Counted from the stretch's first letter, positions 18,850 through 29,151 are shown. The stretch: DNA of 64,000 nt from Wolbachia endosymbiont (group B) of Eucosma cana (GCF_947250645.1 NZ_OX366334.1:248001-312000); one strand, 5' to 3'. Numbers and translations are program-made. The notes: generated from the letters alone by a model not told the origin.

Positions 18850-19764
18850 TAGCGCAAGAAATAGAAAGTTTACATAAAGTAATAGGAGAATTGACAGTGG
18901 AAAATAGCTATTTGAAAAAAAAATTACTGAAATAAGCAAAAAAGATAGAGTAAGGTTTATAGAAAAAGATTCTGATCTGTCAATTAGGAAACAGGCTGAT
19001 TTATTGGGGATTTGCAGATCTAGCCTATATTATAGGCCTATAATTAATAACGAAAGTGAAGTAGCAAATTTGATTCAAGAAGTATATTTGGCTTCTGATT
19101 GCCGTTATGGATATCGTAAAATTACTGCTGAAATCATAGCGAGTGGAGTAGTAGTCAATCACAAAAAAATCTTAAGAATTATGAAAAAAATGAAGATTAG
19201 TGGGCTGTATTGTAGAAAAAGATGTAATACAAGTATTAAAGAAAAAAAGCATAAAATATATCCTTATTTACTCAAAGATTTGATTATTTGTAGAGTTAAT
19301 CAGGTATGGGCTACTGATATAACATATATTATGGTAGAAGGTAAGTTTATCTATTTTGTGGCAATAATGGACTTGTATAGTCGCTATATTATTGCTCATT
19401 CATTATCACCATATCTCGATGCTGGATTTTGCCTTTATACTCTCAAAGAAGCTCTAAAACAAGGTAAACCTGAGATTTTTAATAGTGATCAGGGGGTGCA
19501 GTTTACTAGCTACAACTTTATTATGGAATTAGAGCGTGCTAATATTAAAATCAGTATGGACCATAAAGGACGTTGCTTCGACAATATATTTGTTGAGCGC
19601 TTATGGAGAACTTTAAAGCAAGAAGCTATATATTATTATAGACCAAATAGTATCAGAGATTTAAATCTTATAATAAATGATTTTGTTGCTTGGTATAACT
19701 ATAGAAGGCGACATCAGACTCTACATTATAAAGTTCCTGCTGATCTTTATTATCATAAACAGTA

Positions 19765-19823
19765 AATGAATATATTGATAAATACTTTAAATGTGTGTCG
19801 ACGTATTTATCAACATATTCATT
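19765..19823. repeat. 59-bp hairpin repeat, in IS3-type copy A
   Basis: Two 21-bp arms (one mismatch) enclose a 17-nt loop. It begins two bases before the end of the orfB stop and is also present in IS3-type copy B (27979-28037). Variant copies with different stems are at 30228-30286 and split around 30041/31694. Confidence 0.8.
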
Positions 19824-20099
19824 TTAAAAATCGGATCACTTTGAAAAAAATGGTCTAGACAAATGGGTGCATTATAGATTGAAATAGCAAAAAACCTACT
19901 CAAAGCTGGCGTATCTGTCGACTTAATAGCTGAATCTACTGGTCTTTCAATTGATGAGATTGAAAAGCTAAGACTAAACTGAAATCACTCACTTTAAGAA
20001 AAATTCATGTAAACATAAAATTATGCTTTACACAGCATTAATTTATATTAAACTTACCATGTAGAAATAGATTGAAATCGCTAATTTGGGAAAGAACTC

Positions 20100-20131
20100 T
20101 GTGTAAAGGATAACTTTTTATCCTTTACACA
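20100..20131. promoter_or_regulatory. Perfect 14-bp hairpin upstream of the 346-aa gene
   Basis: TGTGTAAAGGATAA (20100-20113) and TTATCCTTTACACA (20118-20131) are perfect inverted repeats with a 4-nt loop. A related CTTTACACAG lies at about 20030. No T-run follows, so an operator or processing site is as likely as a terminator. It is 54 bp upstream of the 20185 frame. Confidence 0.45.
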
Positions 20132-20184
20132 ACTTAAATTTTATAGTAACCATTTCTTGTCAATGAAAAAAGATTACCAGTACC

Positions 20185-21225
20185 ATGCATGCAAATTTTT
20201 ACTGTAATAAAAAAGAAAGTCAAGCAAAAAAAGGCAAGAAAACTTCTTTTTACTGTAAATTCCATAACTTTCACGTGCGCGGTAGCTCTCACGTAATTAA
20301 TACCAACAGCAAACATCTTCGAGCACAGATCAATTCCAGAAGAAGAATAAAAGCGCGAGAAAAATCAGTTGAGCTCAAGCTTTCGATTAGAACTTTCAAT
20401 GATGAAACTCATCTCACCTCTCGTGAGTTACTGCAAGTTATTAAAAACAAGGAAGTACAGGAGTTTAAAAATGGAATTTCTGCTCAATTAAAAGGACGTA
20501 GCACGTATGTTTCAGGGCACTTTAATCCACATAAAGCAAAAAAAATCTACGCTAATCAAGCACAAAAAGAAGCAGCTAAATACTTTATTGAGCTAATGAC
20601 CGATAAATTTTACAGTTTTAAAAGGTCAAAAATCACGGATTTAATTCCTATCAGAGAAAATATTATAAGAAAAGTTTTTGAAAAATTTCAAAATCACCAT
20701 GAAATTAAGGCAATAATGGTCTACATCAGAAATCTATGGGTAACTTATAATAGGCATTTATATAGCCTTGAAGGTATGAAAGAACAAGTTGATCACCATA
20801 TTAACCTTATAATTAAAAATACTAATCAAGAGAGAATTAAGGAGCTATTGGATTTAGGAACAACACCCCATGAAGTATATTGTACTTTGAGAAAAGTCCA
20901 CGGTGCAAATCTTTATCGAATAGGTATCTTGGCATATCGTGGTGGCTATCTTCTTAAAGTATACATTGAAAATAAGTTATGTAAGTTATTAAAGTATCAC
21001 TTTAATAGTTTTAAAAATAGAATGTCTAACATGGGGATCATTACTAGAAAAGATTTTTTTCTGATTGTACAGAGGCACCTACCCTTCCTCTTTAATAAAA
21101 GATACAGAAGCCTTTACCGAAGAGGATTTTTATGCTATTCACGTAATATACATTATGTAATTTTCGATGCTAATAAAAATATCTGCCAATCTAAAAACAA
21201 CTCAATTTGCCACCTTACTCTGTAA
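20185..21225 (+). CDS. Hypothetical basic protein, 346 aa
   Basis: I do not recognise this protein. It is very rich in K, R, H and N, with no signal peptide or clear membrane segment. The N-terminal 60 residues are strongly basic (KKESQAKKGKKTSFYC; SRRRIKAREK), and the rest looks alpha-helical, with a run of aromatic and basic residues at the end (RHLPFLFNKRYRSLYRRGFL). The start is uncertain because no good ribosome binding site is visible before the ATG. It lies between the broken prophage regulator and an IS4-type ruin, so it is probably accessory; a nucleic-acid-binding role is only a guess from its charge. Confidence 0.55.
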   Translation: MHANFYCNKKESQAKKGKKTSFYCKFHNFHVRGSSHVINTNSKHLRAQINSRRRIKAREKSVELKLSIRTFNDETHLTSRELLQVIKNKEVQEFKNGISAQLKGRSTYVSGHFNPHKAKKIYANQAQKEAAKYFIELMTDKFYSFKRSKITDLIPIRENIIRKVFEKFQNHHEIKAIMVYIRNLWVTYNRHLYSLEGMKEQVDHHINLIIKNTNQERIKELLDLGTTPHEVYCTLRKVHGANLYRIGILAYRGGYLLKVYIENKLCKLLKYHFNSFKNRMSNMGIITRKDFFLIVQRHLPFLFNKRYRSLYRRGFLCYSRNIHYVIFDANKNICQSKNNSICHLTL

Positions 21226-22016
21226 TACTTGCTCAGCACTAATTTTATCCTCTGGAATATTAGTTTTGACCAGTTCAACAATTTCTGATTCCTTTTGGAA
21301 GATCATGTGATTTTGCCAATTTATTAGCTTTTCTTCTTCTGGCTAGAGACTGCTCTTCAGTTAATTTATGACATATCATTCTTACTCTAATCTTTGCTTC
21401 TTTTCCCAACAACACCTTCATTTCTAAAAATAGCTTGTCTCCTAAACATTCCAATAATTCCATTTTTTGATTTGTTTCTATAGCATATACATTGGTATCA
21501 ACGACTTATAAAATAAGCTCCCGTTCCATTGATCTGTTTAAAAGAACTTGAACCAAGGTCAGATATTAGCAACTTCTCCCTATAACCTTCTTACTCCCTC
21601 CGTTATGTTAAGTTGATCCAATGTCTGATTTAGGTAATCAAAAACTAATTTTAACTTTATTCCACACTTAGTGTTACTCTCATAACCTTTGTCCATAACC
21701 TTTATATAGATTTTCCATGCTGTTAGGCAAAGCTACTATCCAATTTTTAAATTGCTGCAAGATTCTACAATCAATTTGCAGGGTATTTTAAATAAAGCCA
21801 TTGTACATTCTTTTCATAAATTCTACTGCTTCTTTAGTAAACCTGAAATCTAAACCCTGTTTCGTTATTATCACAGATTCTTCATTTAATAATTGGCACA
21901 TTGTATCTATGATTCAGTTTGTAACCCCTATATTATCCAAAATTATAGCTTTTATGAATCATCAATTACTCAATTTTCTCTTCCTTTTCTGTTTCAATTA
22001 TTTGCCATTTCATTGA
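21226..22016 (-). pseudogene. IS4-type transposase, heavily decayed
   Basis: Fragments in all three minus-strand frames match the order of a Wolbachia-type IS4 transposase: LNEESVIITKQGLDFRFTK (about 21850), IVALPNSM (about 21730), VFDYLNQTLDQLN (about 21630), LGDKLFLEMKVLLGKEAKI and EEQSLARRRKANKLAKSH (21300-21460), and TNIPEDKISAEQVLQ at the end (about 21230). Several stops and frameshifts separate them. The boundaries are approximate. Confidence 0.75.
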
Positions 22017-22335
22017 AAAATTTGTTGAGGTAATTTGATAAGCAAGTTATTTTATTCATCATTAGTTCTCTCACTAAAATATATCCGAGAGAATTTTATA
22101 TCTTCTTATCCTATCTTCTTCATACCTTTATTTCCTTAACTTGACCCTTATGCTTTTTTGAATATTCCACTTTATTAATTAATATATAAAATAGCTTTTT
22201 CTTATTTCCTTTCTTCCTTACGCCACTTCTTCTTAACTTGATGCGTATGGTTTATTTAACACTTCCGATATACAACTAAAAAATAGCAAATTCTCTATAA
22301 TTTGAATATAATTCTAGCTTTACCTAAACAGAAAG
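22017..22335. other. Intergenic stretch without recognisable gene
   Basis: This AT-rich DNA between the IS4-type ruin and the antiporter subunit gene has no open frame of note and no clear promoter; part of it may be further decayed IS4-type sequence. Confidence 0.35.
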
Positions 22336-23850
22336 ATGAACTACTTAATGGATTGTGTTTTTACATCTCTTTCCTTGCCACTTTTTATTACTGAGAATTA
22401 TTTGTTAATTACCGCGTTGATCCCACTTTTAAGCGCATTAGCTATTTTTTTTACTAGTAAATGGCCCAAAGTGAATAATAGCGTTACTGTTGCTTCTTCT
22501 ATGCTTCTATTTGCATATACATCTCTATGCACTTTATATTTGGTATATGGTGATCATCCTCAATTTATTCTCATGGACTTCGGTAATAATTTGCATATTA
22601 GTTTAAAGCTAGAGTCTAGTGGAGCAATATTCAGTTTATTAATATCATTTTTGTGGGTGCTGACCAGTATATATGCAATATGTTATATGCAGAATAACTA
22701 TGCTGATAGCAATCACTCAAGTTTTCTATGCTTTTTTTCAATATCAATTAGCTGTGCAATGTTTATTGCTTTTTCTGGAGATTTGCTTACTACATTTATT
22801 TTTTATGAGCTTCTAACTATTAGTACATACCCTTTAGTTACTTATAACTCAACAAATGAATCAGTGGTTGCAGGGCGCTATTACTTTGGTGTGCTGTTTT
22901 TCTCTTCTTTAGTGTTATTTTTTCCTGCAATAGGCCTTTTATATAATGAATTTCATACTTTAGATTTTGTAAGTGGTGGAATATTCAAATTTGATACTTC
23001 ACTCATAACTTTTATTGCAGTGTGTTTTGCTATGCTAATTTATGGGATAGGAAAAGCTGCGTTAATGCCGATGCATTTTTGGTTACCAAAAGCAATGGTT
23101 GCACCAACTCCTGTAAGCGCACTACTACATGCCGTTGCTGTTGTGAAATCCGGAGTTTTCATCATCATAAAAGTCATATTATACACCTTTGGCGTCGATA
23201 CCATGCAACGTTTTGTGCAGCAAAATTGGTTTGCTGGAGGGTGGCTTCCGTACGCTGCTGGATTTACTATTATTACTGCATCGTTAATTGCATTAAAGCA
23301 AAAGGAATTAAAGAAATTGCTTGCTTATTCTACTATCTCTCAGTTGTCATATATTATATTGTTTGCTTCAATTTTTAGTGAACTCAGTATGAGGGTTGCA
23401 ATTTTTCAATTAGTTTGCCATGCGTTTGCAAAAATTACTTTATTTTTTGTTGCAGGTAGCATAATAACAAAAACGGGTGAAAAATATATAGATAGAATTC
23501 ACGGTATAGGACGTAGTATGCCAATTAGCATGACAGCATTTACCATAGGTGCATTATCCATGATAGGAGTACCTCCTGCTCCGACCTTTTGGAGCAAATT
23601 TCTCATCTTTCAAGCTGTTTTTAACTCTAGTAATGTAACACTTTCTATATTTGTAGCTCTGGTGTTAATTGTCAGTACTATACTCAACGCTCTATACTTC
23701 TTACCGATAATTTACAATGCTTTTTTCTTAAAACCTTCTAGAAATTATTTTATTAAAAAGACACCAATCCTTCTAGTTTTACCTCCAGTTCTTACTGCTG
23801 CGTGTACTGTAATTATTTTTTCAGTAATCATCTATACTTATAATTATTAA
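22336..23850 (+). CDS. Proton-translocating antiporter subunit (MrpD/NuoN-like)
   Basis: This is an integral membrane protein of the NuoL/M/N-MrpA/D family, which moves protons or sodium. The 504-residue protein is hydrophobic throughout, with about 14 expected membrane helices. It has the conserved segments FIFYELLTISTYPLV (glutamate in a membrane helix) and GIGKAALMPMHFWLPKAM followed by APTPVSALLHAVAVVKSGVF (conserved lysines). It stands alone here, without other nuo or mrp genes. MrpD/MnhD is the nearest label, but the family is hard to split by eye. Its 3' end overlaps the VirB8-like gene tail to tail by 23 bp. Confidence 0.87.
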   Translation: MNYLMDCVFTSLSLPLFITENYLLITALIPLLSALAIFFTSKWPKVNNSVTVASSMLLFAYTSLCTLYLVYGDHPQFILMDFGNNLHISLKLESSGAIFSLLISFLWVLTSIYAICYMQNNYADSNHSSFLCFFSISISCAMFIAFSGDLLTTFIFYELLTISTYPLVTYNSTNESVVAGRYYFGVLFFSSLVLFFPAIGLLYNEFHTLDFVSGGIFKFDTSLITFIAVCFAMLIYGIGKAALMPMHFWLPKAMVAPTPVSALLHAVAVVKSGVFIIIKVILYTFGVDTMQRFVQQNWFAGGWLPYAAGFTIITASLIALKQKELKKLLAYSTISQLSYIILFASIFSELSMRVAIFQLVCHAFAKITLFFVAGSIITKTGEKYIDRIHGIGRSMPISMTAFTIGALSMIGVPPAPTFWSKFLIFQAVFNSSNVTLSIFVALVLIVSTILNALYFLPIIYNAFFLKPSRNYFIKKTPILLVLPPVLTAACTVIIFSVIIYTYNY

Positions 23851-24478
23851 CAATAAATTTAAATGGTACTGTTCCAGCTAGAGTTGCTTTTATATTTGAC
23901 AAAGTGAAGCTAACTTCCACAGCATAATCTTTCGTTTTCTTATTTTGCTCAGCTGTAAAAATTACAGTAGCGTTTCCAGCAAATGTAACTAAGTTCTTGG
24001 TCAACCGGTCAATAGATAATGTTGTTACGTTTATGTTGGTAATTTTTCTTGTGGATGAAACAGCTTCATCGTTTACTTTTTCCTGAAAGTCTTGATAGAT
24101 TTTATATATAGAATTGTTTTTTATAAAATTTTCTTGATACTTTGATTCAACGATCTGAGAGGACTCGTATGCTTCAACGTATTGACTTACCAAGTACCTT
24201 GCTATGGAAGTGTATTCATCTTCTTTTTCACTAAAACTAAGTTTATGTATTGTAGAAAACTCATCTTCTGTGTGGTTCGTGTACTTCACAAAATTTAAAT
24301 CTTTTTTAACAGGAAGTAATAGGTATATGTTTAGTAATGATAAAAATAAACATACTAAGAGAAGTAACGCTATTAACGCCATCCAAGATCTTTCTACAAC
24401 GCAGAACAGGTATCTGTGGCAATACCATTCTACTGCTTTCCTGAAATAACTTTTGTTTTTTACTGATTCAACTTCCAT
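23828..24478 (-). CDS. VirB8-like type IV secretion protein
   Basis: VirB8 is an inner-membrane assembly factor of the type IV secretion system. The 216-residue product has a short cytoplasmic N-terminus, one membrane helix (MALIALLLLVCLFLSLLNIYLL, about residues 33-54) and a periplasmic domain with features of the family, including IARYLVSQYVEAYESS and YQDFQEKVN. Rickettsiales keep extra VirB8 copies away from the main vir operons; no other vir gene is near, so this is probably such a copy. The assignment rests on topology and weak motif recognition. Confidence 0.7.
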   Translation of the reverse strand: MEVESVKNKSYFRKAVEWYCHRYLFCVVERSWMALIALLLLVCLFLSLLNIYLLLPVKKDLNFVKYTNHTEDEFSTIHKLSFSEKEDEYTSIARYLVSQYVEAYESSQIVESKYQENFIKNNSIYKIYQDFQEKVNDEAVSSTRKITNINVTTLSIDRLTKNLVTFAGNATVIFTAEQNKKTKDYAVEVSFTLSNIKATLAGTVPFKFIVNNYKYR

Positions 24479-24507
24479 AACCTAATTATAATAACTCTAA
24501 AAAAACT

Positions 24508-25302
24508 TTAAAATATGTCTAAATTTTCCAAAATAGGATGAATGATTATATCACCTTGTTCTGCAATAAGGTGAAATTTATCAATTTTCTTCACATCTAA
24601 ATTTATCATTTTTACACTGAAGCTTTCAGGATCATAAGTATTACTTTCTGCACTTTTGTGATAATTATAGTAGTGTAATTTATTTTGATCATCAAAATAA
24701 CCAAATTCATCAGCAAGGGTTCCCACTTTTCTGCCTTTACCGTCTCTGACTAGCTCAAATAGATCAATTACATGGTTTTCAGATCCAGGCTCAATAAGAC
24801 CTTCTACAGCAAAAAATTTAGGTGCATGACCAACATACTCCTTAAATTTTAGATTATTAGTCTTTTTTACACTACCAAAATCCACGAATTTATATTCATC
24901 TGAAAGATCAGAATATTGTGGATCATACTTTTTATATTCAAAAAACTCATTACCTAAAAAATTACAAAACGTTAGTTTATAGTCATCATGATTGAGTTTA
25001 ATAACTTTAAGATAATGAAAATCTCTAGGAATCTTTACTTCTTCTTTCGTAATATGATTAAGTATGACTAACTCGCCACTGAGCATGCGATGGCCAATTT
25101 TTGGCAAAGTAGCTATATTGATTGCCTTGTTTAGCTTAAAATTTGCCTCATAGATGCCACTTGATAGCTCCTTCCCTTTTTCTAAAGTGACGTCTTGATC
25201 TAAAGATGTATTCTTGATTAAACTCAATTCTTTCTGCATGTTCAATATGGTTTTTGTTAAAACTTCTATTGATTGCCATAAAGTTAATTTATTATCAGTC
25301 AA
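24508..25302 (-). CDS. Hypothetical protein, 264 aa
   Basis: I do not recognise this protein. It has no signal peptide or membrane helix. After a polar N-terminal helix (about residues 1-40), the sequence alternates short hydrophobic and charged stretches typical of a beta-rich soluble domain (EYVGHAPKFFAVEGLIEPGS; GTLADEFGYFDDQNKLHYYNYH). The start is a TTG at 25302 without a good ribosome binding site; an in-frame ATG 21 codons later is the alternative. It lies between the VirB8-like gene and holB, all on the minus strand. Confidence 0.65.
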   Translation of the reverse strand: MTDNKLTLWQSIEVLTKTILNMQKELSLIKNTSLDQDVTLEKGKELSSGIYEANFKLNKAINIATLPKIGHRMLSGELVILNHITKEEVKIPRDFHYLKVIKLNHDDYKLTFCNFLGNEFFEYKKYDPQYSDLSDEYKFVDFGSVKKTNNLKFKEYVGHAPKFFAVEGLIEPGSENHVIDLFELVRDGKGRKVGTLADEFGYFDDQNKLHYYNYHKSAESNTYDPESFSVKMINLDVKKIDKFHLIAEQGDIIIHPILENLDIF

Positions 25303-25338
25303 ACTATATACTTTAAGTATTAAATTATCAGGATTTTA

Positions 25339-26190
25339 TCATGAATTTATGTTAAAAGTATTATATTTTTGTGTCATGATGTTAACTACATTAGCTAAAA
25401 CATGCTTTTTATCTAAGCGAAATTGCTTTGCAGCAACGAAAAGTTCATCTATTTCTTTCCATTGACTTAGTAGAATTTCAACATTATTTACTTCTTTCTT
25501 TATACTTTTTAAAATGGAGGTTTGAATTATATGTGATGCTAGTTCTAGCTCAATCTCACTATTAATTATTTTATTAACTATATCAGAATTATTTAGATTA
25601 CGGAAAAATGTATAAAAATGCTTATGTGACTCATAAGCACCACTGTTTATTGCATTTATTATTACTCCCGGAGTTCCAGGAAACAAAGTAATGATCTCAC
25701 TAAATATTTTATCGTCGAATTTACACTGAGATGAAACAACCTGCTTTGTTTCATCGTAAGTTAATGGAAGTAAATTCAGCTGAAAACACCTACACCGGAT
25801 GGTGGTTTGTACATCATATGGCTTATGGCTAATTACAAATATTTTAGAATTTTGTGGCGGCTCCTCTAATATCTTTAATATTGCATTTTTAGCATTGCTA
25901 GTCATTGCCTCCAAGCTATCTATTATAGCTATCTTATATTCTGATTGAATGGGGCTTAGGTACAGAAAATTTTTCATTTCTCTCACCTTTTCCACTCCTA
26001 TTGTATCACCTTCAACAATGTGTAAGTCTAATGCTACTTCATCGTAATTTTTGATAAGAAACCAATTAGAAAAGGATTGTGCAAGTGTTGCTTTTCCTAT
26101 GCCTTTTTTACCACAGATCAGCCAAGATTGAACAGACAAGTTGTTCATTATCTTTTTTTTTGCTTGGTTGTGGCCTATCACCTTTTTCAT
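25339..26190 (-). CDS. holB: DNA polymerase III delta' subunit
   Basis: The delta' subunit is part of the clamp loader in the replisome. The 283-residue protein begins with the AAA+ fold, P-loop CGKKGIGKATLAQSF. It contains the typical IAIIDSLEAMTSNAKNAILKILEEPPQNSKIFVISH region with the SRC-like motif TIRCRCFQLN. The zinc cysteines common in DnaX and HolB are not evident. It follows tsaC by 17 bp on the same strand. Confidence 0.9.
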   Translation of the reverse strand: MKKVIGHNQAKKKIMNNLSVQSWLICGKKGIGKATLAQSFSNWFLIKNYDEVALDLHIVEGDTIGVEKVREMKNFLYLSPIQSEYKIAIIDSLEAMTSNAKNAILKILEEPPQNSKIFVISHKPYDVQTTIRCRCFQLNLLPLTYDETKQVVSSQCKFDDKIFSEIITLFPGTPGVIINAINSGAYESHKHFYTFFRNLNNSDIVNKIINSEIELELASHIIQTSILKSIKKEVNNVEILLSQWKEIDELFVAAKQFRLDKKHVLANVVNIMTQKYNTFNINS

Positions 26191-26207
26191 TCTTTCTCCT
26201 ATAGATC

Positions 26208-26795
26208 TTAGTTTGAAAATTCGTTATTTATTGTTTGTAATGAAATTTTACCTTTTCTTAAAACCTTAATCTTGTCTCCAGTTAAGTCAATAATAGTAGA
26301 TTCTATACCAGAAACTAATTCATCATCTTCAATTACTGCAGATAAGTGTTGCTTAATAGACTGAGGTATATCTCTTGCTTTGCATATACTTTTTTCTCCT
26401 GAAATGTTAATACTAGTTGCAACTACTGGAGTTTTCAGTTCATTTAATATTGAAATCGCAATAGGATGATCAGGAATTCTTATGCCTATACTATCTTTAA
26501 AGAACTCATTTGGTAATATACTGTTATCTTGAAGTGGTAAAATATAGGTCATTGGTCCAGGAGAAAAATAGTTTATTAAATCGATATACTCTTCCTTTAC
26601 CTTTGCTATATTTATCAAACTATCAATATTACTAACAAATACAGAGAGCGGCTTGTTTTGAGAACGCTTTTTTATTCGATATATTTTTTCTATAGATTCG
26701 TTACCTAGCGCATTACAAGAAAGAGCATATACTGTCTCTGTTGGAAAGCATGCTAACAAATTATTTTTTATTGCATTTATTACTTCAAATACCAT
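26208..26795 (-). CDS. tsaC: Threonylcarbamoyl-AMP synthase
   Basis: The enzyme makes threonylcarbamoyl-AMP for the t6A37 modification of tRNAs that read ANN codons. The 195-residue protein has the YrdC-domain landmarks CFPTETVYALSCNALG, IKKRSQNKPLSVFV, FSPGPMTYIL, GIRIPDHP and SINISGE. It consists of the YrdC domain alone, without the C-terminal Sua5 domain. It is probably cotranscribed with holB. Confidence 0.92.
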   Translation of the reverse strand: MVFEVINAIKNNLLACFPTETVYALSCNALGNESIEKIYRIKKRSQNKPLSVFVSNIDSLINIAKVKEEYIDLINYFSPGPMTYILPLQDNSILPNEFFKDSIGIRIPDHPIAISILNELKTPVVATSINISGEKSICKARDIPQSIKQHLSAVIEDDELVSGIESTIIDLTGDKIKVLRKGKISLQTINNEFSN

Positions 26796-26874
26796 ATAGC
26801 TAAAACTTATGTCTACAATAGCTCTGGGTTTACCGTTATCTCGCTATATGGTAGCAATTAAGATACCGAAATGG

Positions 26875-27929
26875 CTACTGTTGTATACTTACAGTAAATT
26901 TTATTAGCAACTGCTCGTTTTGACTGCTAGTACAACATTGCATAATTCTATTATGCCTATTTTGATCAAGATTTGCAAGACTTTTTATGCGAAACACTAT
27001 ATACAAGTGATTGTGATTGATTTCAATTTGATGAATTAACATTCTGATAATATTTTGCTTAGTCTGCCAATCTACCAGATCAAGTTTTGATTCAACACTT
27101 GAGGAAAAGTTTTTCAAGCTATCTGTAACAAGGCTCAATTCTTGTTGTAATTTCTTTTGATCAAGTACTTTTTCTTTTTCCTCCTCAATTTCTTTCAAAT
27201 GCTGTTTCATTGTTGTAATTCTTGGTTCAAATTCTTCTTGGCTTATAAACCCTTTAGAATAGCTATCAATAAATTTTTTGATACTTAATCTTAGCTTACT
27301 TTCTTGCTTTTCACGTGTTTGATTATGTAAAGGTTTTTTGTTCTCTGACAATCTACGTTGATATTCATTTGCAATCCTATCTGGCTCTTTTAATATACTC
27401 TTAACTTCTTCCCATATAACTCCATCTAATATATCAGTGCGTATTGATTTATTATCGCAGATTTTATTGCCATTAAATTTGCTAGAGTTTGTACCAGAGC
27501 AACGATAGTAATAATATGTCGACTTTTTATGGATGTGGTTTGTACCACAATAAGTATATTGACAACGTTGGCATACCATTAAACCTTGTAATAAATATGT
27601 TTCTCTTCTTTGCCGTACTCTTGCTCTTTGTCTATTTTCAGCTAATTGTGTTTGCACTGAATCAAATAAATTTTCATTGATTATTTTTGGTACTGGAATA
27701 TAAGTCCAATTCTCTTTATCACTATTAAAGCGACCACTTTTAAGTTTACCACAAGTTCCTTTTTTTGACTTTTTTACTTGTGGTTTTGAGCATGTCTTAG
27801 TTTTACCATAAGCTGCTTGTCCTATATAAGCAGGATTTTTTAACATGTTCCAAATAGTGCTCCTTTTCCAATACCTTTTTCCTGTTCGTGTTATTACCGG
27901 TATCTTATTCAGTTCATGTACAACTTATA
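26875..27929 (-). pseudogene. Large serine recombinase, catalytic half missing
   Basis: The frame is open from the edge of the IS3-type element at 27929 down to 26875. It encodes the end of the recombinase DNA-binding domain (TIWNMLKNPAYIGQAAYGK), the zinc ribbon (GLMVCQRCQYTYCG, with CDN later) and a long coiled coil. The N-terminal resolvase domain with the catalytic serine is absent: beyond the IS lies unrelated IS110-type DNA. Such recombinases integrate WO phage, so this is probably a prophage remnant. It is not expected to recombine DNA. Confidence 0.85.
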
Positions 27930-27978
27930 ATGCACCCATTTGTCTAGACCATTTTTTTCAAAGTGATCCGATTTTTAA

Positions 27979-28037
27979 AATGAATATGTTGATAAATACG
28001 TCGACACACATTTAAAGTATTTATCAATATATTCATT
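27979..28037. repeat. 59-bp hairpin repeat, in IS3-type copy B
   Basis: Same hairpin as at 19765-19823, in inverse orientation: 21-bp arms around the loop GTCGACACACATTTAAA. It begins at the stop of orfB. Confidence 0.8.
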
Positions 28038-29151
28038 TACTGTTTATGATAATAAAGATCAGCAGGAACTTTATAATGTAGAGTCTGATGTCGCCTTCTA
28101 TAGTTATACCAAGCAACAAAATCATTTATTATAAGATTTAAATCTCTGATACTATTTGGTCTATAATAATATATAGCTTCTTGCTTTAAAGTTCTCCATA
28201 AGCGCTCAACAAATATATTGTCGAAGCAACGTCCTTTATGGTCCATACTGATTTTAATATTAGCACGCTCTAATTCCATAATAAAGTTGTAGCTAGTAAA
28301 CTGCACCCCCTGATCACTATTAAAAATCTCAGGTTTACCTTGTTTTAGAGCTTCTTTGAGAGTATAAAGGCAAAATCCAGCATCGAGATATGGTGATAAT
28401 GAATGAGCAATAATATAGCGACTATACAAGTCCATTATTGCCACAAAATAGATAAACTTACCTTCTACCATAATATATGTTATATCAGTAGCCCATACCT
28501 GATTAACTCTACAAATAATCAAATCTTTGAGTAAATAAGGATATATTTTATGCTTTTTTTCTTTAATACTTGTATTACATCTTTTTCTACAATACAGCCC
28601 ACTAATCTTCATTTTTTTCATAATTCTTAAGATTTTTTTGTGATTGACTACTACTCCACTCGCTATGATTTCAGCAGTAATTTTACGATATCCATAACGG
28701 CAATCAGAAGCCAAATATACTTCTTGAATCAAATTTGCTACTTCACTTTCGTTATTAATTATAGGCCTATAATATAGGCTAGATCTGCAAATCCCCAATA
28801 AATCAGCCTGTTTCCTAATTGACAGATCAGAATCTTTTTCTATAAACCTTACTCTATCTTTTTTGCTTATTTCAGTAATTTTTTTTTCAAATAGCTATTT
28901 TCCACTGTCAATTCTCCTATTACTTTATGTAAACTTTCTATTTCTTGCGCTAAGATTCTTTGTTTTCTCGCACTTTCACTTTCTTCAACAAATAGGTCTT
29001 TTAACCTTGCCAATACTCTATCACGCCAATCATATAGATTTGTTGATGGTATTTTATATTCACTACATATCTCAGCTGTGCTTTTTTGATTTTTTATTGC
29101 TTCCAAAGCTATCTTTGCTTTTAACTCTGGTTCATATTTTTTTGTTGCCAT
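28037..29151 (-). CDS. IS3-family transposase, orfA-orfB with -1 frameshift
   Basis: orfA (28867-29151, 94 aa) encodes an HTH domain and a leucine-zipper-like end (ILAQEIESLHKVIGELTVEN). orfB continues in the -1 frame after a run of nine A (28880-28888 on this strand's complement) and ends at 28037. orfB has the integrase-like DDE core: WATDITYIMV, NSDQGVQFTS and FVERLWRTLKQE, and ends with the RRHQTLHYKVPADLYY signature. It looks complete and able to act. Confidence 0.9.

Larger units (their letters stand above)
17544..19765 (+). pseudogene. IS3-type transposase orfA/orfB, interrupted
   Basis: orfA starts at 17544 (MATKKYEPELKAKIALEA, an HTH domain) and is cut after RKQRIL at the IS630-type insertion; it resumes at about 18850 (AQEIESLHKVIGEL) and ends with KKKLLK. 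orfB follows in the -1 frame and its catalytic part is intact: WATDITYI, FNSDQGVQFTS and FVERLWRTLKQE carry the DDE residues. Only the insertion distinguishes it visibly from the intact copy at 28037-29151. Confidence 0.85.
17478..19872 (+). mobile_element. IS3-type element, copy A, interrupted by an IS630-type element
   Basis: The ends are inverted repeats (ATGCACCCCATAAACTAGACC on the left, GGTCTAGACAAATGGGTGCAT on the right) flanked by a TATA duplication. Removing the nested IS630-type element and its TA duplication leaves 1288 bp, exactly the length of copy B at 27930-29217. The element lies inside an XRE regulator gene. It cannot make its own transposase because orfA is broken. Confidence 0.88.
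17313..19981 (+). pseudogene. XRE-family regulator interrupted by an IS3-type element
   Basis: The 5' part (17313-17477) encodes a helix-turn-helix (CGFSQRDLGKKLGISFQHIQGYETG). The frame is then cut by an IS3-type element whose insertion duplicated TATA (17474-17477 and 19873-19876). The 3' remnant (about 19880-19981) reads IEIAKNLLKAGVSVDLIA and ends in a stop, the C-terminal part of such regulators. Joining the flanks at TATA shifts the frame by one base, and the middle is shorter than expected, so the gene had probably decayed or lost sequence besides the insertion. Confidence 0.8.
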
